A stretch of DNA of 52,759 nucleotides from JAOPZW01 sp036379935. Lineage in GTDB: Bacteria > Actinomycetota > Thermoleophilia > Solirubrobacterales > Solirubrobacteraceae. The stretch spans positions 1-52,759 of the forward strand of contig DASVFT010000139.1 of the NCBI GenBank assembly GCA_036379935.1. The letters run 5' to 3'. The notes under the pieces are model-generated. The model did not search any database. It worked only from the letters and a program-made list of their open reading frames with translations, and was not told where the DNA came from. Each line of letters opens with the position of its first letter. The stretch's first letter is position 1. A program made the position numbers and the translations under genes. Of the stretch, positions 32,515 to 40,549 are shown one piece after another.

Positions 32515-33882
32515 TCACGCCTCGCGGCGGACGCGGCGTAGCAGCGATCCGGCGAGGTCGAGATAGGCCGTCAGGTCGGCCCGGCGCGGGCGCAGGTCGG
32601 CGAGGCGCACGTGGGACTCGGCCGCGAACGCGCGGAAGGCCACGACGACCGCGACGAGCCCGCTGACCGACGCCGCCGCCGCGGCGCCGTGGGCCTTCCA
32701 CACGGGCACCAGCGCGAGGTTGAGCGCGGTGTTGACGACCAGCGCCGCCCCGACGACGCGGTACATCGACGCCGGCTTCTCCGTCTGCACCTGGAAGAAG
32801 GAGTACAGCGGCCTGATGGCGGCGAGGAAGACCACGTTCGGAGCGAGCATGAGCAGCAGCAGCGGGACGTCGTCGTAGCCGTGGCCGAGCACCCACGGGA
32901 GCGCCACGTAGCTGGCCGGGATCACGACGACGCTCGCGGCCGCGGCGAGGAGCATGCAGTGGCGGATCGTGCGGATCGTCAGCGCCGCCGACGCCTCGCG
33001 CGAATCGAAGCTGATCCGATTGAACGTGCTGAGCCCCAGCGCCTCGGTGGCCAGCAGCAGCACCTCGGTGGCGGCTACCGCGATCGAGAAGACGCCGACC
33101 GTGGCGTTGCTGGAGAAGATCGCCAGCGCGATGAGGCCGTTGCGCTCGTTGAGGACCTCGACGACCCGGAAGCCCGAGATCGTCAGGCCGTACCTCGTGA
33201 CCCGGCGGTAGATGGTCAGCGTCCGAGGAAACTGCGGCGGCCCCATGAAGGCGCGCAGCCGGAAGTAGGCCGTGATCGCCAGCAGGACGAACGAGACCTC
33301 CCAGACGATGATCGTGGTGCGCGACGAGGCGTCGGCGAGCACCGGGGGAGCGATGAACACGACGGCGAGCACCGAGCGGCCGATCCGCAGCGCATTCACG
33401 GCGCGCACGTGGCCGAGCGCCTGGTACAGGCCCTCCTGGTAGGCGCGCAGGAGGACGAACGGGGTGATGAGCGAGGGCAGCGCCAGCACCCACCAGCGCT
33501 CGCCGAGCGCCGGGGAGATCGCGATCGCCACGGCCGACGTCACGCCCCCGGCCACGAACGCGACGACGATCGACAGGCCGAACAGCTCGCGCGGGGTCGC
33601 GCGGCGCTTGGCCAGCTCCACCGCGTTGGCCACCCAGACCGACCCGAAGGGAACCTGGCACAGGCCGATGCTCAGCGACGCCAGGGCGTAGAGGCCTCGG
33701 CCCGACGGACCCATGAACCGCCCGGTGAGAAGGATCATGACCATCTGCGAGAGCAGGACGGCGAACCTCGCCAGCAGGGCCTCGAGTCCCCCGGCGGCGA
33801 TCGACGGCGGCTCGAATGCGTCGTGGGCGTCGGGCGGGCGCTCGACGCTCGAGCCCCCCGGCGGGCGTTGTTCCTTCGACAC
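32515..33882 (-). CDS. Wzx/MurJ-like polysaccharide flippase (MOP superfamily)
   Basis: 455 residues with about twelve to fourteen hydrophobic segments. The first helices (LLARFAVLLSQMVMILLTGRFMGPSGRGLYALA) and the repeated pattern of paired helices are typical of O-antigen/teichoic-acid-type lipid-linked oligosaccharide flippases. It should move undecaprenyl-linked glycans across the membrane; the substrate is unknown. The first about 35 residues are a disordered Pro-rich cytosolic tail. GTG start at 33882 without a strong Shine-Dalgarno. It is divergent from the PABA cluster; any transport role for that pathway is speculative. Confidence 0.83.
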   Translation of the reverse strand: MSKEQRPPGGSSVERPPDAHDAFEPPSIAAGGLEALLARFAVLLSQMVMILLTGRFMGPSGRGLYALASLSIGLCQVPFGSVWVANAVELAKRRATPRELFGLSIVVAFVAGGVTSAVAIAISPALGERWWVLALPSLITPFVLLRAYQEGLYQALGHVRAVNALRIGRSVLAVVFIAPPVLADASSRTTIIVWEVSFVLLAITAYFRLRAFMGPPQFPRTLTIYRRVTRYGLTISGFRVVEVLNERNGLIALAIFSSNATVGVFSIAVAATEVLLLATEALGLSTFNRISFDSREASAALTIRTIRHCMLLAAAASVVVIPASYVALPWVLGHGYDDVPLLLLMLAPNVVFLAAIRPLYSFFQVQTEKPASMYRVVGAALVVNTALNLALVPVWKAHGAAAAASVSGLVAVVVAFRAFAAESHVRLADLRPRRADLTAYLDLAGSLLRRVRREA

Positions 33883-34000
33883 GATGAGGGAACCTATCCT
33901 TGGTTGCCGACTTGCCTAGCGGGTACACACCTGGGACGATCGGGGCAGCGGACTGGGGGCCGGGCAGGATCGCCCGGTGGGGCTGGGAGGTAGACGAGCC

Positions 34001-34033
34001 ATGAAGACTCGGACGGTAGGGCCTGATCGATGA
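34001..34033 (+). CDS. Ten-codon leader ORF upstream of pabAB
   Basis: ATG at 34001 opens a ten-residue peptide MKTRTVGPDR whose TGA overlaps the pabAB start (ATGA at 34030-34033). It has the best Shine-Dalgarno in the region (GGGAGGT, 33986-33992), whereas pabAB itself has only a weak one. It contains no Trp, Tyr or Phe codon, so attenuation by aromatic starvation is unlikely; translational coupling is the likely role. Too short for coding statistics, so this rests on signals alone. Confidence 0.5.
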   Translation: MKTRTVGPDR

Positions 34034-34049
34034 GGACTCTCCTCATCGA
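34027..34049 (+). promoter_or_regulatory. Hairpin occluding the pabAB start codon
   Basis: TCGATGAGGA (34027-34036) pairs perfectly with TCCTCATCGA (34040-34049), leaving a 3-nt loop. The stem contains the pabAB ATG and uses AGG, an unusual Arg codon here. Ribosomes finishing the leader ORF at 34033 would melt it. Confidence 0.5.
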
Positions 34050-36195
34050 CAACTACGACTCGTTCACGTTCAACCTCTTCCAGCTTCTGGCGGCCGTCAA
34101 CCGCGAAGATCCGATCGTCGTGCGCAACGACGAGGCCACGTGGGCCGAGCTGGAGGGCCTCGACGTCGACAACATCGTGATCTCGCCGGGGCCCGGCCGA
34201 CCGGAGCACAGCAAGGACTTCGGGGTCTGCAAGGACGCGATCGAGGCCGCCGAGGTGCCGCTGCTGGGCGTCTGCCTCGGTCACCAGGGGCTCGGGCACT
34301 ACTGGGGAGGGACCGTCGTCCACGCGCCGGAGGTCATGCACGGCCGCCTCAGCGCGGTCTTCCATGACGAATCGCCGCTGTTCGCCGGTATCCCGCAGGG
34401 GTTCCAGGCCGTGCGCTACCACTCGCTGTGCCTGGCTCAGCCGCTCCCGGAGTGCTTCGAGGCCACGGCCTGGACCAGCGACCGCGTCGTGATGGGGTTG
34501 GCGCATCGCGAGCGGCCGCTGTGGGGCGTGCAGTTCCACCCCGAGTCCATCTGCACCAACGACGGGCGCCAGCTCGTCGAGAACTTCCGCGACATGACGG
34601 AGCAGGTCCGGGGTGAGATCCCGTCGCGGCCGCGTCTGAGGTCACCGGCCCGGTGGTCCTCGGCCCCGCCGACCGACGACGAGCCCGGCGCCGGCGCGCA
34701 ACCGCCGCGGGGGCTGCAGCTCGCGGTCCGCAAGCTCGATCGCCTCTTCGACCCCGAGCGCGTCTTCTGCCATCTCTTCGCCCAGGAGCGACATGCGTTC
34801 TGGCTGGACAGCAGCAAGGCGTCCGACGGCCGCTCGCGGTTCTCCTTCATGGGTGCCAGCGGCGGCCCGCTGAGCTCGGTCGTGACCTACGACGTCGCCA
34901 CGCGGGAGGTCCAGGTCGCGCGCCCCGACGGCACGGAGGTCCACCGCGAGTCGATCTTCGACTACCTCGATCGCGAGCTTCGCCGCCTCGGCACCGTCTA
35001 CGACAACGTGCCGTTCGACCTCACCTCCGGCTTCGTGGGCTACCTCGGATACGAGCTCAAGGCCGATTGCGAGGGCGACCTTCCGCATCGCTCCACGCTC
35101 CCCGATGCCGCCTTCGTCTTCGCCGACCGGCTCATCGCCTTCGATCATCTCGAGGAGTCGACCTACGTCGTGTGCCTCACCGACGCCGCCACCTCGGCGG
35201 CCGGCGAGCGCTGGCTCGACGAGGTGAGCGAGAGGCTCGAGGCTCTGCCGCCGCTGCCCCCGCTCGAGATCGCGCCCGACGACGCGGCCGACTCGTCCGT
35301 CGAGTTCCGCTTCAGCCGCTCGCACGACACGTACATCGACGACATCAACCGGTGCAAGGACTACCTGACCGAGGGCGACACGTACGAGGTCTGCCTCACG
35401 AACAAGGTCTGGACTGACGCTGCGGTGGAGCCGCTGCGGCTGTACCGGATCCTCCGGCACATCAACCCAGCGCCCTTCTCGGCCTTCCTGCGCTTCGACG
35501 AGGCGGCGATCGTGAGCTCCTCCCCGGAGCGCTTCCTCAAGATCCACCGTGATCGCTGGGTGGAGGCGAAGCCGATCAAGGGGACGTGCAGCCGCGGCCG
35601 CGACGAGGAGGAGGACCGCCGGCGCAGCGAGCATCTGCGGACCGACGAGAAGAGCCGTGCCGAGAACCTGATGATCACCGATCTCCTGCGCAATGATCTC
35701 GGCATCGTGTGCGAGATCGGCACGGTGCACGTGCCGCATCTCATGGAGGTCGAGACCTACGAGACCGTGCATCAGCTCGTGTCGACCGTCGCCGGTCATC
35801 TCCGCGAGGAGGTGGGCGCGCCCAACTGCATCCGCGCGTGCTTCCCGGGCGGCTCGATGACGGGCGCCCCGAAGAAGCGGACGATGGAGATCATCGACGA
35901 GCTCGAGAAGGAGCCCCGGGGCGTCTACTCGGGCGCGATCGGCTATCTGGGCCTGAGCGGGGCGGCCGATCTCAGCATCGTCATCCGCACGATCGTGGTC
36001 GAGGAGGGCTCGACGTCGATCGGCACGGGCGGGGCCATCGTCATGCAGTCCGACGCCGAGGACGAGTACGAGGAGATCCTCCTCAAGGCCGAGGCCCCGA
36101 TGCGGGCGATCCGGCTCTGCGTCGACGGGCAGGCGGGCCGCGAGGCGAGCGCGCACGAGCAGTCCGAGCAGCGAACGGTGAGGGCACGCGCGTGA
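34030..36195 (+). CDS. pabAB: Fused aminodeoxychorismate synthase (glutamine amidotransferase + PabB)
   Basis: 721 residues. The N-terminal class-I glutamine amidotransferase has nucleophile C82 (GVCLGHQGLG) and H170/E172 (WGVQFHPES). The C-terminal chorismate-binding domain spans about 235-700, with VEAKPIKGTCSRG, MITDLLRNDLG, FPGGSMTGAPKKR and GYSGAIGYLG-type motifs. The Lys in PIKGT marks PabB; anthranilate synthase has PIAGT. It makes 4-amino-4-deoxychorismate from chorismate and glutamine. The fusion order and length equal those of Streptomyces PabAB enzymes. It heads a seven-gene overlapping operon, with leader-ORF and start-codon hairpin control. Confidence 0.94.
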   Translation: MRTLLIDNYDSFTFNLFQLLAAVNREDPIVVRNDEATWAELEGLDVDNIVISPGPGRPEHSKDFGVCKDAIEAAEVPLLGVCLGHQGLGHYWGGTVVHAPEVMHGRLSAVFHDESPLFAGIPQGFQAVRYHSLCLAQPLPECFEATAWTSDRVVMGLAHRERPLWGVQFHPESICTNDGRQLVENFRDMTEQVRGEIPSRPRLRSPARWSSAPPTDDEPGAGAQPPRGLQLAVRKLDRLFDPERVFCHLFAQERHAFWLDSSKASDGRSRFSFMGASGGPLSSVVTYDVATREVQVARPDGTEVHRESIFDYLDRELRRLGTVYDNVPFDLTSGFVGYLGYELKADCEGDLPHRSTLPDAAFVFADRLIAFDHLEESTYVVCLTDAATSAAGERWLDEVSERLEALPPLPPLEIAPDDAADSSVEFRFSRSHDTYIDDINRCKDYLTEGDTYEVCLTNKVWTDAAVEPLRLYRILRHINPAPFSAFLRFDEAAIVSSSPERFLKIHRDRWVEAKPIKGTCSRGRDEEEDRRRSEHLRTDEKSRAENLMITDLLRNDLGIVCEIGTVHVPHLMEVETYETVHQLVSTVAGHLREEVGAPNCIRACFPGGSMTGAPKKRTMEIIDELEKEPRGVYSGAIGYLGLSGAADLSIVIRTIVVEEGSTSIGTGGAIVMQSDAEDEYEEILLKAEAPMRAIRLCVDGQAGREASAHEQSEQRTVRARA

Positions 36196-37730
36196 GCCGT
36201 TCGGTCCAGGCGCGCGCCGGCACCGAGGCCGGCCCGCTGGCGCAGATGGTCCTGGCGGCCGCCGAGGACCTCGCCGGCCACGCCGCGGTCGTGCACGGGG
36301 GCGAGCGGATCAGCCACGCCGAGCTGGCCGAGCGCGTCGCGCGGCTTGCGCACGGCCTCTCGGCCAGGGGCGTCGGGGCCGGCGACCCCGTGGCGCTCGT
36401 CATGCGCGACACCCCGGCGTTCGTGACCAGCTTCCTGGCCATCGCCGGGCTGGGGGCGGTCGTAGTCCCGCTGAACCCCCATTACAAGGAGTCGGAGCTC
36501 AGGTTCTGCCTCGAGGATTGTCACGTCCGGGCCGTCATCGCGGACGCGGACAAGGCGGCGCTGTGCCGGGACCTCCTGTCGGGACGGGACGATCCGGTCG
36601 AGATCATCGCCGCCGGCGACGCCGGATCAGGCGCCGTCACCCTGGAGTCCCTCATCGCCGATCATGCGCCCACGGCGCTGGCCAGCGCGAGCCCCGACGA
36701 CGACGCGGTGCTCCAGTACTCGGCCGGCTGCACCGGGGGCGCGAAGCAGGTTCCGCGGACCCAGGGCCAGCTTCGCTCGGAGGCCGACAACCTGGTCACG
36801 ACGCTCGGCCTGACGCCCGCCGACGTCGTCCTCAGCACGATCCCGCTGTTCCACAGCTACGGGATGGGGTGCTGCATGCTCGCCGCGCTGCGCAGCGGGG
36901 CGACCCTCGTCCTCCTCGAGGACGCGCACCCGTTCGTCCTCCAGCGCGACCATGCCCTCCAGGTCATCGAGCGCGAGCGCGTGACGGTGTTCCCGGCCGT
37001 GCCCTTCATCCTGCGCCTGCTCGCGGAGGCGCCCGGCAGCGGCGACCTCTCGAGCGTGCGCCTGTGCTTCTCCGCCGCCAGCGCCCTGCCCCGCCCGATC
37101 TTCGACGCCTTCGCCCAGCGATTCGGCGTGCCCATCCGCCAGCTCTACGGATTCACCGAGGGCGGTGCGGTCACGGCCAACGTCGACGACGACCCGTGGG
37201 CGACGTGGCGCTCCGTCGGGCGTCCGCTCGACGGCATCCAGGTCGAGGTGCTCGACGAGGCGGGCAAGCCCGTGGGCCCGGGGCACATCGGCGAGATCGC
37301 CGTGCGCAGCCCGGCCCTGATGCGCGGGTACGCGGGCCTCGACGAGCTCAACCGGAGCATGTTCCGCGACGGCGCCTTCCTCACCAACGACCGGGGCCGC
37401 CTCGACGAGGAGGGCCGTCTGCACATCACCGGGCGCAAGCGCGTGCTCATCGACGTCAAGGGCGACAAGGTCGACCCGATCGAGGTGGAGGACGTCCTCG
37501 CCGTCCATCCGAAGGTCCGCGAGGTCGTCGTCGTCGGGGTCGAGAGCGGAGCCGAGGGCGAGGACATCATCAAGGCGGTCGTGGTGCCCGACGGCGCGTG
37601 CCAGGAGCGCGAGCTGATCCGCTTTGCCCGCGAACGGCTCTCCAACTACAAGGCGCCGCAGATGGTCGAGTTCCGGGAGGAGATCCCGAAGAGCCCCTCG
37701 GGCGAGATCCTGCGCAAGTACCTTGTCTAG
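36192..37730 (+). CDS. ANL-superfamily acyl/aryl-CoA ligase-like protein with degenerate catalytic motifs
   Basis: 512 residues. The overall fold matches aryl/acyl-CoA ligases: A5 YGFTEGG, A7 with Asp kept but altered (FLTNDRGRLDEEG), A8 GRKRVLIDVKGDKVDP. The ATP P-loop is YSAGCTGGAKQV (176-187) instead of YSSGxTGxPKxV, and the invariant A10 lysine is Glu505 (PKSPSGEILRKYL). Loss of that Lys normally cripples adenylation. It is a close paralogue of the intact ligase at the operon end. GTG start overlaps the pabAB stop (GTGA). It may be a regulator, a substrate carrier, or an enzyme for the thioester half-reaction only. Confidence 0.85.
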   Translation: MSRSVQARAGTEAGPLAQMVLAAAEDLAGHAAVVHGGERISHAELAERVARLAHGLSARGVGAGDPVALVMRDTPAFVTSFLAIAGLGAVVVPLNPHYKESELRFCLEDCHVRAVIADADKAALCRDLLSGRDDPVEIIAAGDAGSGAVTLESLIADHAPTALASASPDDDAVLQYSAGCTGGAKQVPRTQGQLRSEADNLVTTLGLTPADVVLSTIPLFHSYGMGCCMLAALRSGATLVLLEDAHPFVLQRDHALQVIERERVTVFPAVPFILRLLAEAPGSGDLSSVRLCFSAASALPRPIFDAFAQRFGVPIRQLYGFTEGGAVTANVDDDPWATWRSVGRPLDGIQVEVLDEAGKPVGPGHIGEIAVRSPALMRGYAGLDELNRSMFRDGAFLTNDRGRLDEEGRLHITGRKRVLIDVKGDKVDPIEVEDVLAVHPKVREVVVVGVESGAEGEDIIKAVVVPDGACQERELIRFARERLSNYKAPQMVEFREEIPKSPSGEILRKYLV

Positions 37731-38523
37731 CTCGTCCGGCATCGCGCGCGGAGGCTCGTCGACGGCGGCGGGGCAGCCGATCGCGCACGCCCGCGGCCCA
37801 CGGCCCGACCCCGCGCTCGGCGTCTTCGAGACGCTGCTGGTCCTCTCCGGCCGGCCGGTCGAGCTCGAGGCGCACCTGGCACGCCTCGACGCGAGCCTGC
37901 GCGCCGTGTTCGGAGCGCGCGTGCCGGCGCGCGTGGGGGAGCTCGTGCTCGAGCACGCGCGCGGCGCGGAGCTGGCGCGGCTGCGCCTGACCGTCGCACC
38001 CGACGGCGAGGGCGAGCTCGCGGCCGACGTCGCCGTCACCGCCGTCGAGCGCTCCGTGGTGCAGCCGGCCTGGGATCGCGGCGCCGAGCTCGCGCCCGTG
38101 GTGGTCGCCGGCGGGATCGGCCAGCACAAGTGGGCCGACCGTCGGCTGCTGGCCGGCGCCGAGGCCGACATCGCGCCACGCGTGCCGCTGCTCGTCGACG
38201 GCGACGGCGCCGTCCTCGAGGCCAGCCGCGGCAACCTGTTCGTCGTCCGCGACGGGATCCTCGTCACCCCGCCCGCCGATGGCCGCATCCTCCCCGGCGT
38301 CACGCGGCGCCGCGTCCTGCTGCTCGCCGAGGCGCTCGACATCCCGGTGCGCGAGGAGCCCGTCCCCTTCGACCGGCTGCCCGAGGCCGCGGAGGTCTTC
38401 CTCACCGGCGCCGTCCGCGGGATCGAGCCCGTGCGTGGCTGTGACGGCACGCTCGTCGCCTCCGAGGAGCGGATCACGGCAGCGCTGGCTCGCGAGCTCG
38501 AGCAGGCGTGGGGCCTGGCATGA
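37723..38523 (+). CDS. Fold-type-IV PLP enzyme, probable aminodeoxychorismate lyase (PabC-like)
   Basis: About 266 residues from a TTG that overlaps the ligase stop by 8 nt; no ATG or GTG fits the frame. Class-IV aminotransferase motifs are present: GVFETLLV, the PLP Lys in GIGQHKWADRRLL, EASRGNLFVV, ILPGVTRRRVL and EVFLTGAVRGIEPV. After PabAB the natural reaction is 4-amino-4-deoxychorismate to p-aminobenzoate plus pyruvate. Branched-chain or D-amino-acid aminotransferase activity cannot be excluded by sequence alone, but context favours PabC. Confidence 0.82.
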   Translation: MSSSSGIARGGSSTAAGQPIAHARGPRPDPALGVFETLLVLSGRPVELEAHLARLDASLRAVFGARVPARVGELVLEHARGAELARLRLTVAPDGEGELAADVAVTAVERSVVQPAWDRGAELAPVVVAGGIGQHKWADRRLLAGAEADIAPRVPLLVDGDGAVLEASRGNLFVVRDGILVTPPADGRILPGVTRRRVLLLAEALDIPVREEPVPFDRLPEAAEVFLTGAVRGIEPVRGCDGTLVASEERITAALARELEQAWGLA

Positions 38524-39566
38524 GCGCGAACGACACCGCCGAGCTCCAGCTGCTCATCGTGATGAGCCGGCGCGCGCCGTCCGACCAGGTCGAGGAGGTC
38601 CTGGAGCGCCTGGCCGGGGTGGGGGCGTACGGACGCGTCACGCCGGGCAAGGAGTCGACGGTGATCGGCGCGATCGGCGACCGCGAGGAGCTGGCCAGCC
38701 TGGCCCTGGAGGGCTTCGCGGGAGTCCAGCAGGTGCTGCCGGTCCAGCGGCCCTACAAGTTCGTGTCCCGGGAGACCTCGCCCGAGCCGACCCTCATCCA
38801 GGTCCGCGGGCGACGCATCGGCGGCGACCACTTCGGCTTCATCGCCGGACCGTGCACGGTCGAGAGCCGCGAGCAGACGCTGGAGACGGCCCGAGCGGTC
38901 CACGAGGCCGGGGCCAGCATGCTGCGCGGAGGCGCCTTCAAGCCGCGCACCTCGCCCTACAGCTTCCAGGGGCTGGGCGTCGAGGCGCTGGAGATCCTCG
39001 CGGAGGCGCGCGAGGAGACGGGGCTGCCGCTCGTGACCGAGCTCATGGACCCCCGCCACGTCGAGGCGGTGATCGGCGCCACCGACGTCGTGCAGATCGG
39101 CGCCCGCAACATGCAGAACTTCTTCCTGCTCTCCGAGGTCGGCCGGGGCGACAAGCCGGTGCTGCTCAAGCGCGGCCCCTCGGCCTCGGTCGAGGAGCTG
39201 CTCATGGCGGCCGAGTACATCCTCAAGGAAGGCAACCCGCGGGTGATCCTCTGCGAGCGGGGCATCCGCACCTTCGAGCGCTCCACGCGCTACACGCTCG
39301 ACATCGGCGCGATCGCGGTGCTCAAGGAGGAGACCCACCTGCCGGTCATCGTCGATCCGTCGCACGCGGCCGGTCGACGCGAGCTCGTCCCCGCCCTGGC
39401 CCGCGCCGCGGTGGCCGCCGGCGCCGATGGGATCATCGTCGAAGTCCACCCGGTGCCGGAGAAGGCGCTGTGCGACGCGCCGCAGCTCCTTGCGGCGTCG
39501 GAGTTCGCCTCGTTCGCCCGGGAGATCACCGCACTCGTGTCACTGATGGGAAAGGTCGTCGGCTAA
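38520..39566 (+). CDS. aroF: 3-deoxy-7-phosphoheptulonate (DAHP) synthase, type I-beta with N-terminal regulatory domain
   Basis: 348 residues. The N-terminal about 70 residues form a ferredoxin-like regulatory domain, as in Thermotoga-type DAHP synthases that are inhibited by Tyr/Phe. The catalytic barrel has FGFIAGPCTVES, MLRGGAFKPRTSPYSFQG, QIGARNMQNF, LKRGPSASVEE and VIVDPSHAAGRR. It condenses phosphoenolpyruvate with erythrose-4-phosphate to start the shikimate pathway. The ATG overlaps the upstream stop (ATGA). In this operon it would raise chorismate supply for PabAB; whether it is the only DAHP synthase of the cell cannot be seen here. Confidence 0.94.
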   Translation: MSANDTAELQLLIVMSRRAPSDQVEEVLERLAGVGAYGRVTPGKESTVIGAIGDREELASLALEGFAGVQQVLPVQRPYKFVSRETSPEPTLIQVRGRRIGGDHFGFIAGPCTVESREQTLETARAVHEAGASMLRGGAFKPRTSPYSFQGLGVEALEILAEAREETGLPLVTELMDPRHVEAVIGATDVVQIGARNMQNFFLLSEVGRGDKPVLLKRGPSASVEELLMAAEYILKEGNPRVILCERGIRTFERSTRYTLDIGAIAVLKEETHLPVIVDPSHAAGRRELVPALARAAVAAGADGIIVEVHPVPEKALCDAPQLLAASEFASFAREITALVSLMGKVVG

Positions 39567-39569
39567 GCC

Positions 39570-39893
39570 ATGAGCGGTTCCACCTCGCACCCCACGGACC
39601 TGACCCCCCTCCAGCAGGAGCTCTACGAGTTCGTCGCCTCGGAGCTGGCGTCGGGGCAGAGCCTCGACTCGATCACCGCCGACGACGACCTCATCAAGCG
39701 CGGCATCGTCGACTCTCTCGGCGTGCAGCAGCTCGTCGACTTCTGCCAGTCGCGCTACGGCATCCGCGTCGCGGACGCCGACCTTGTGCCGACGAACTTC
39801 CAGACGCTGCGCCAGCTGGCGGACTACGTCGAGCGCAAGCGGGGCGAGGGGGGCTCCCCCGGCCGGCTGAAGCTGCGCTCGCGCGACCGGTGA
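39570..39893 (+). CDS. Acyl carrier protein
   Basis: 107 residues. The phosphopantetheine Ser49 lies in RGIVDSLGVQQLVDF (consensus DSL), with the second helix QSRYGIRVADADLVPTNFQTLRQLADYV, typical of stand-alone discrete ACPs in secondary-metabolite and amino-acyl carrier systems. A basic tail (RLKLRSRDR) extends beyond the core. It needs a phosphopantetheinyl transferase, not encoded here. It starts 3 nt after the DAHP synthase stop and overlaps the GNAT gene, so the pathway very likely runs through an ACP thioester. Confidence 0.92.
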   Translation: MSGSTSHPTDLTPLQQELYEFVASELASGQSLDSITADDDLIKRGIVDSLGVQQLVDFCQSRYGIRVADADLVPTNFQTLRQLADYVERKRGEGGSPGRLKLRSRDR

Positions 39894-40549
39894 ACACGGT
39901 ACGGGTGACCGCCGTCGACCTCTCGTTGCTCTGGCGCGAGCAGGGTCCGAAGGCCGCGCTCGCCTTCCTCCGGGACATCGCCCGCGCCCAGCTCTACGTG
40001 AAGAGCGACGAGATGGTCCTGCTCAAGGAGCTGGCCTCGGACGATCCCACCGCGACGCGCACCATCCGGCTGGAGGAGGCGGACGCCCACCACCTGCCGC
40101 TGCTCGCCGAGTTCAACCGCCGGCAGTGCAACACCTCGCGGACACCTCGGTTCGAGAAGGGGCTGGCCGAGGGAAAGCGCGCGCTGCTCGGCTTCCGCGA
40201 CGGCAGGCTGATCGGCTACATCTGGTGGCATGACGCGACGCAGGCGGTCAACGGCTTCTACCTGAGCCGCTTTGGCGTGGAGCTGGCCGACGACGACGTC
40301 TATGGCTACGACCTGTTCATCGCGCCCGAGCACCGCGGGCGCGGCACGCCGGCCGAGTTCGTCGCCAGCGTCGAAGCGGAGCTCGCGCGCCGCGGCTACC
40401 GGCGCATGTACGGCTTCGTGGACGGCGGCAACATGCCCGCGCGCTGGCTGTGGACGACCAGCGGCCACGAGGTCGTCATGCGCCGTCACACCCGCAGGGT
40501 CCTGCGACGCCTGATGTTCGTCGAGGGCCGGGGGTGGCAGCGATGCTGA
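39890..40549 (+). CDS. GNAT-family N-acyltransferase
   Basis: About 219 residues. The GNAT core includes TIRLEEADAHHLPLLAEF, an acceptor-side WWHDATQAVNGFYLSRFG, and the acyl-donor pyrophosphate loop APEHRGRGTPAEF with a following YRRMYGFVDGGNMPARWLWTTSGHEV (GNAT motif B). Members acylate amines using acyl-CoA or acyl-ACP. GTG overlaps the ACP stop (GTGA), and its own end overlaps the second ligase, so acyl-ACP is a sensible donor. The N-terminal 60 residues are not obviously GNAT and may contact the carrier protein. Confidence 0.82.
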   Translation: MNTVRVTAVDLSLLWREQGPKAALAFLRDIARAQLYVKSDEMVLLKELASDDPTATRTIRLEEADAHHLPLLAEFNRRQCNTSRTPRFEKGLAEGKRALLGFRDGRLIGYIWWHDATQAVNGFYLSRFGVELADDDVYGYDLFIAPEHRGRGTPAEFVASVEAELARRGYRRMYGFVDGGNMPARWLWTTSGHEVVMRRHTRRVLRRLMFVEGRGWQRC

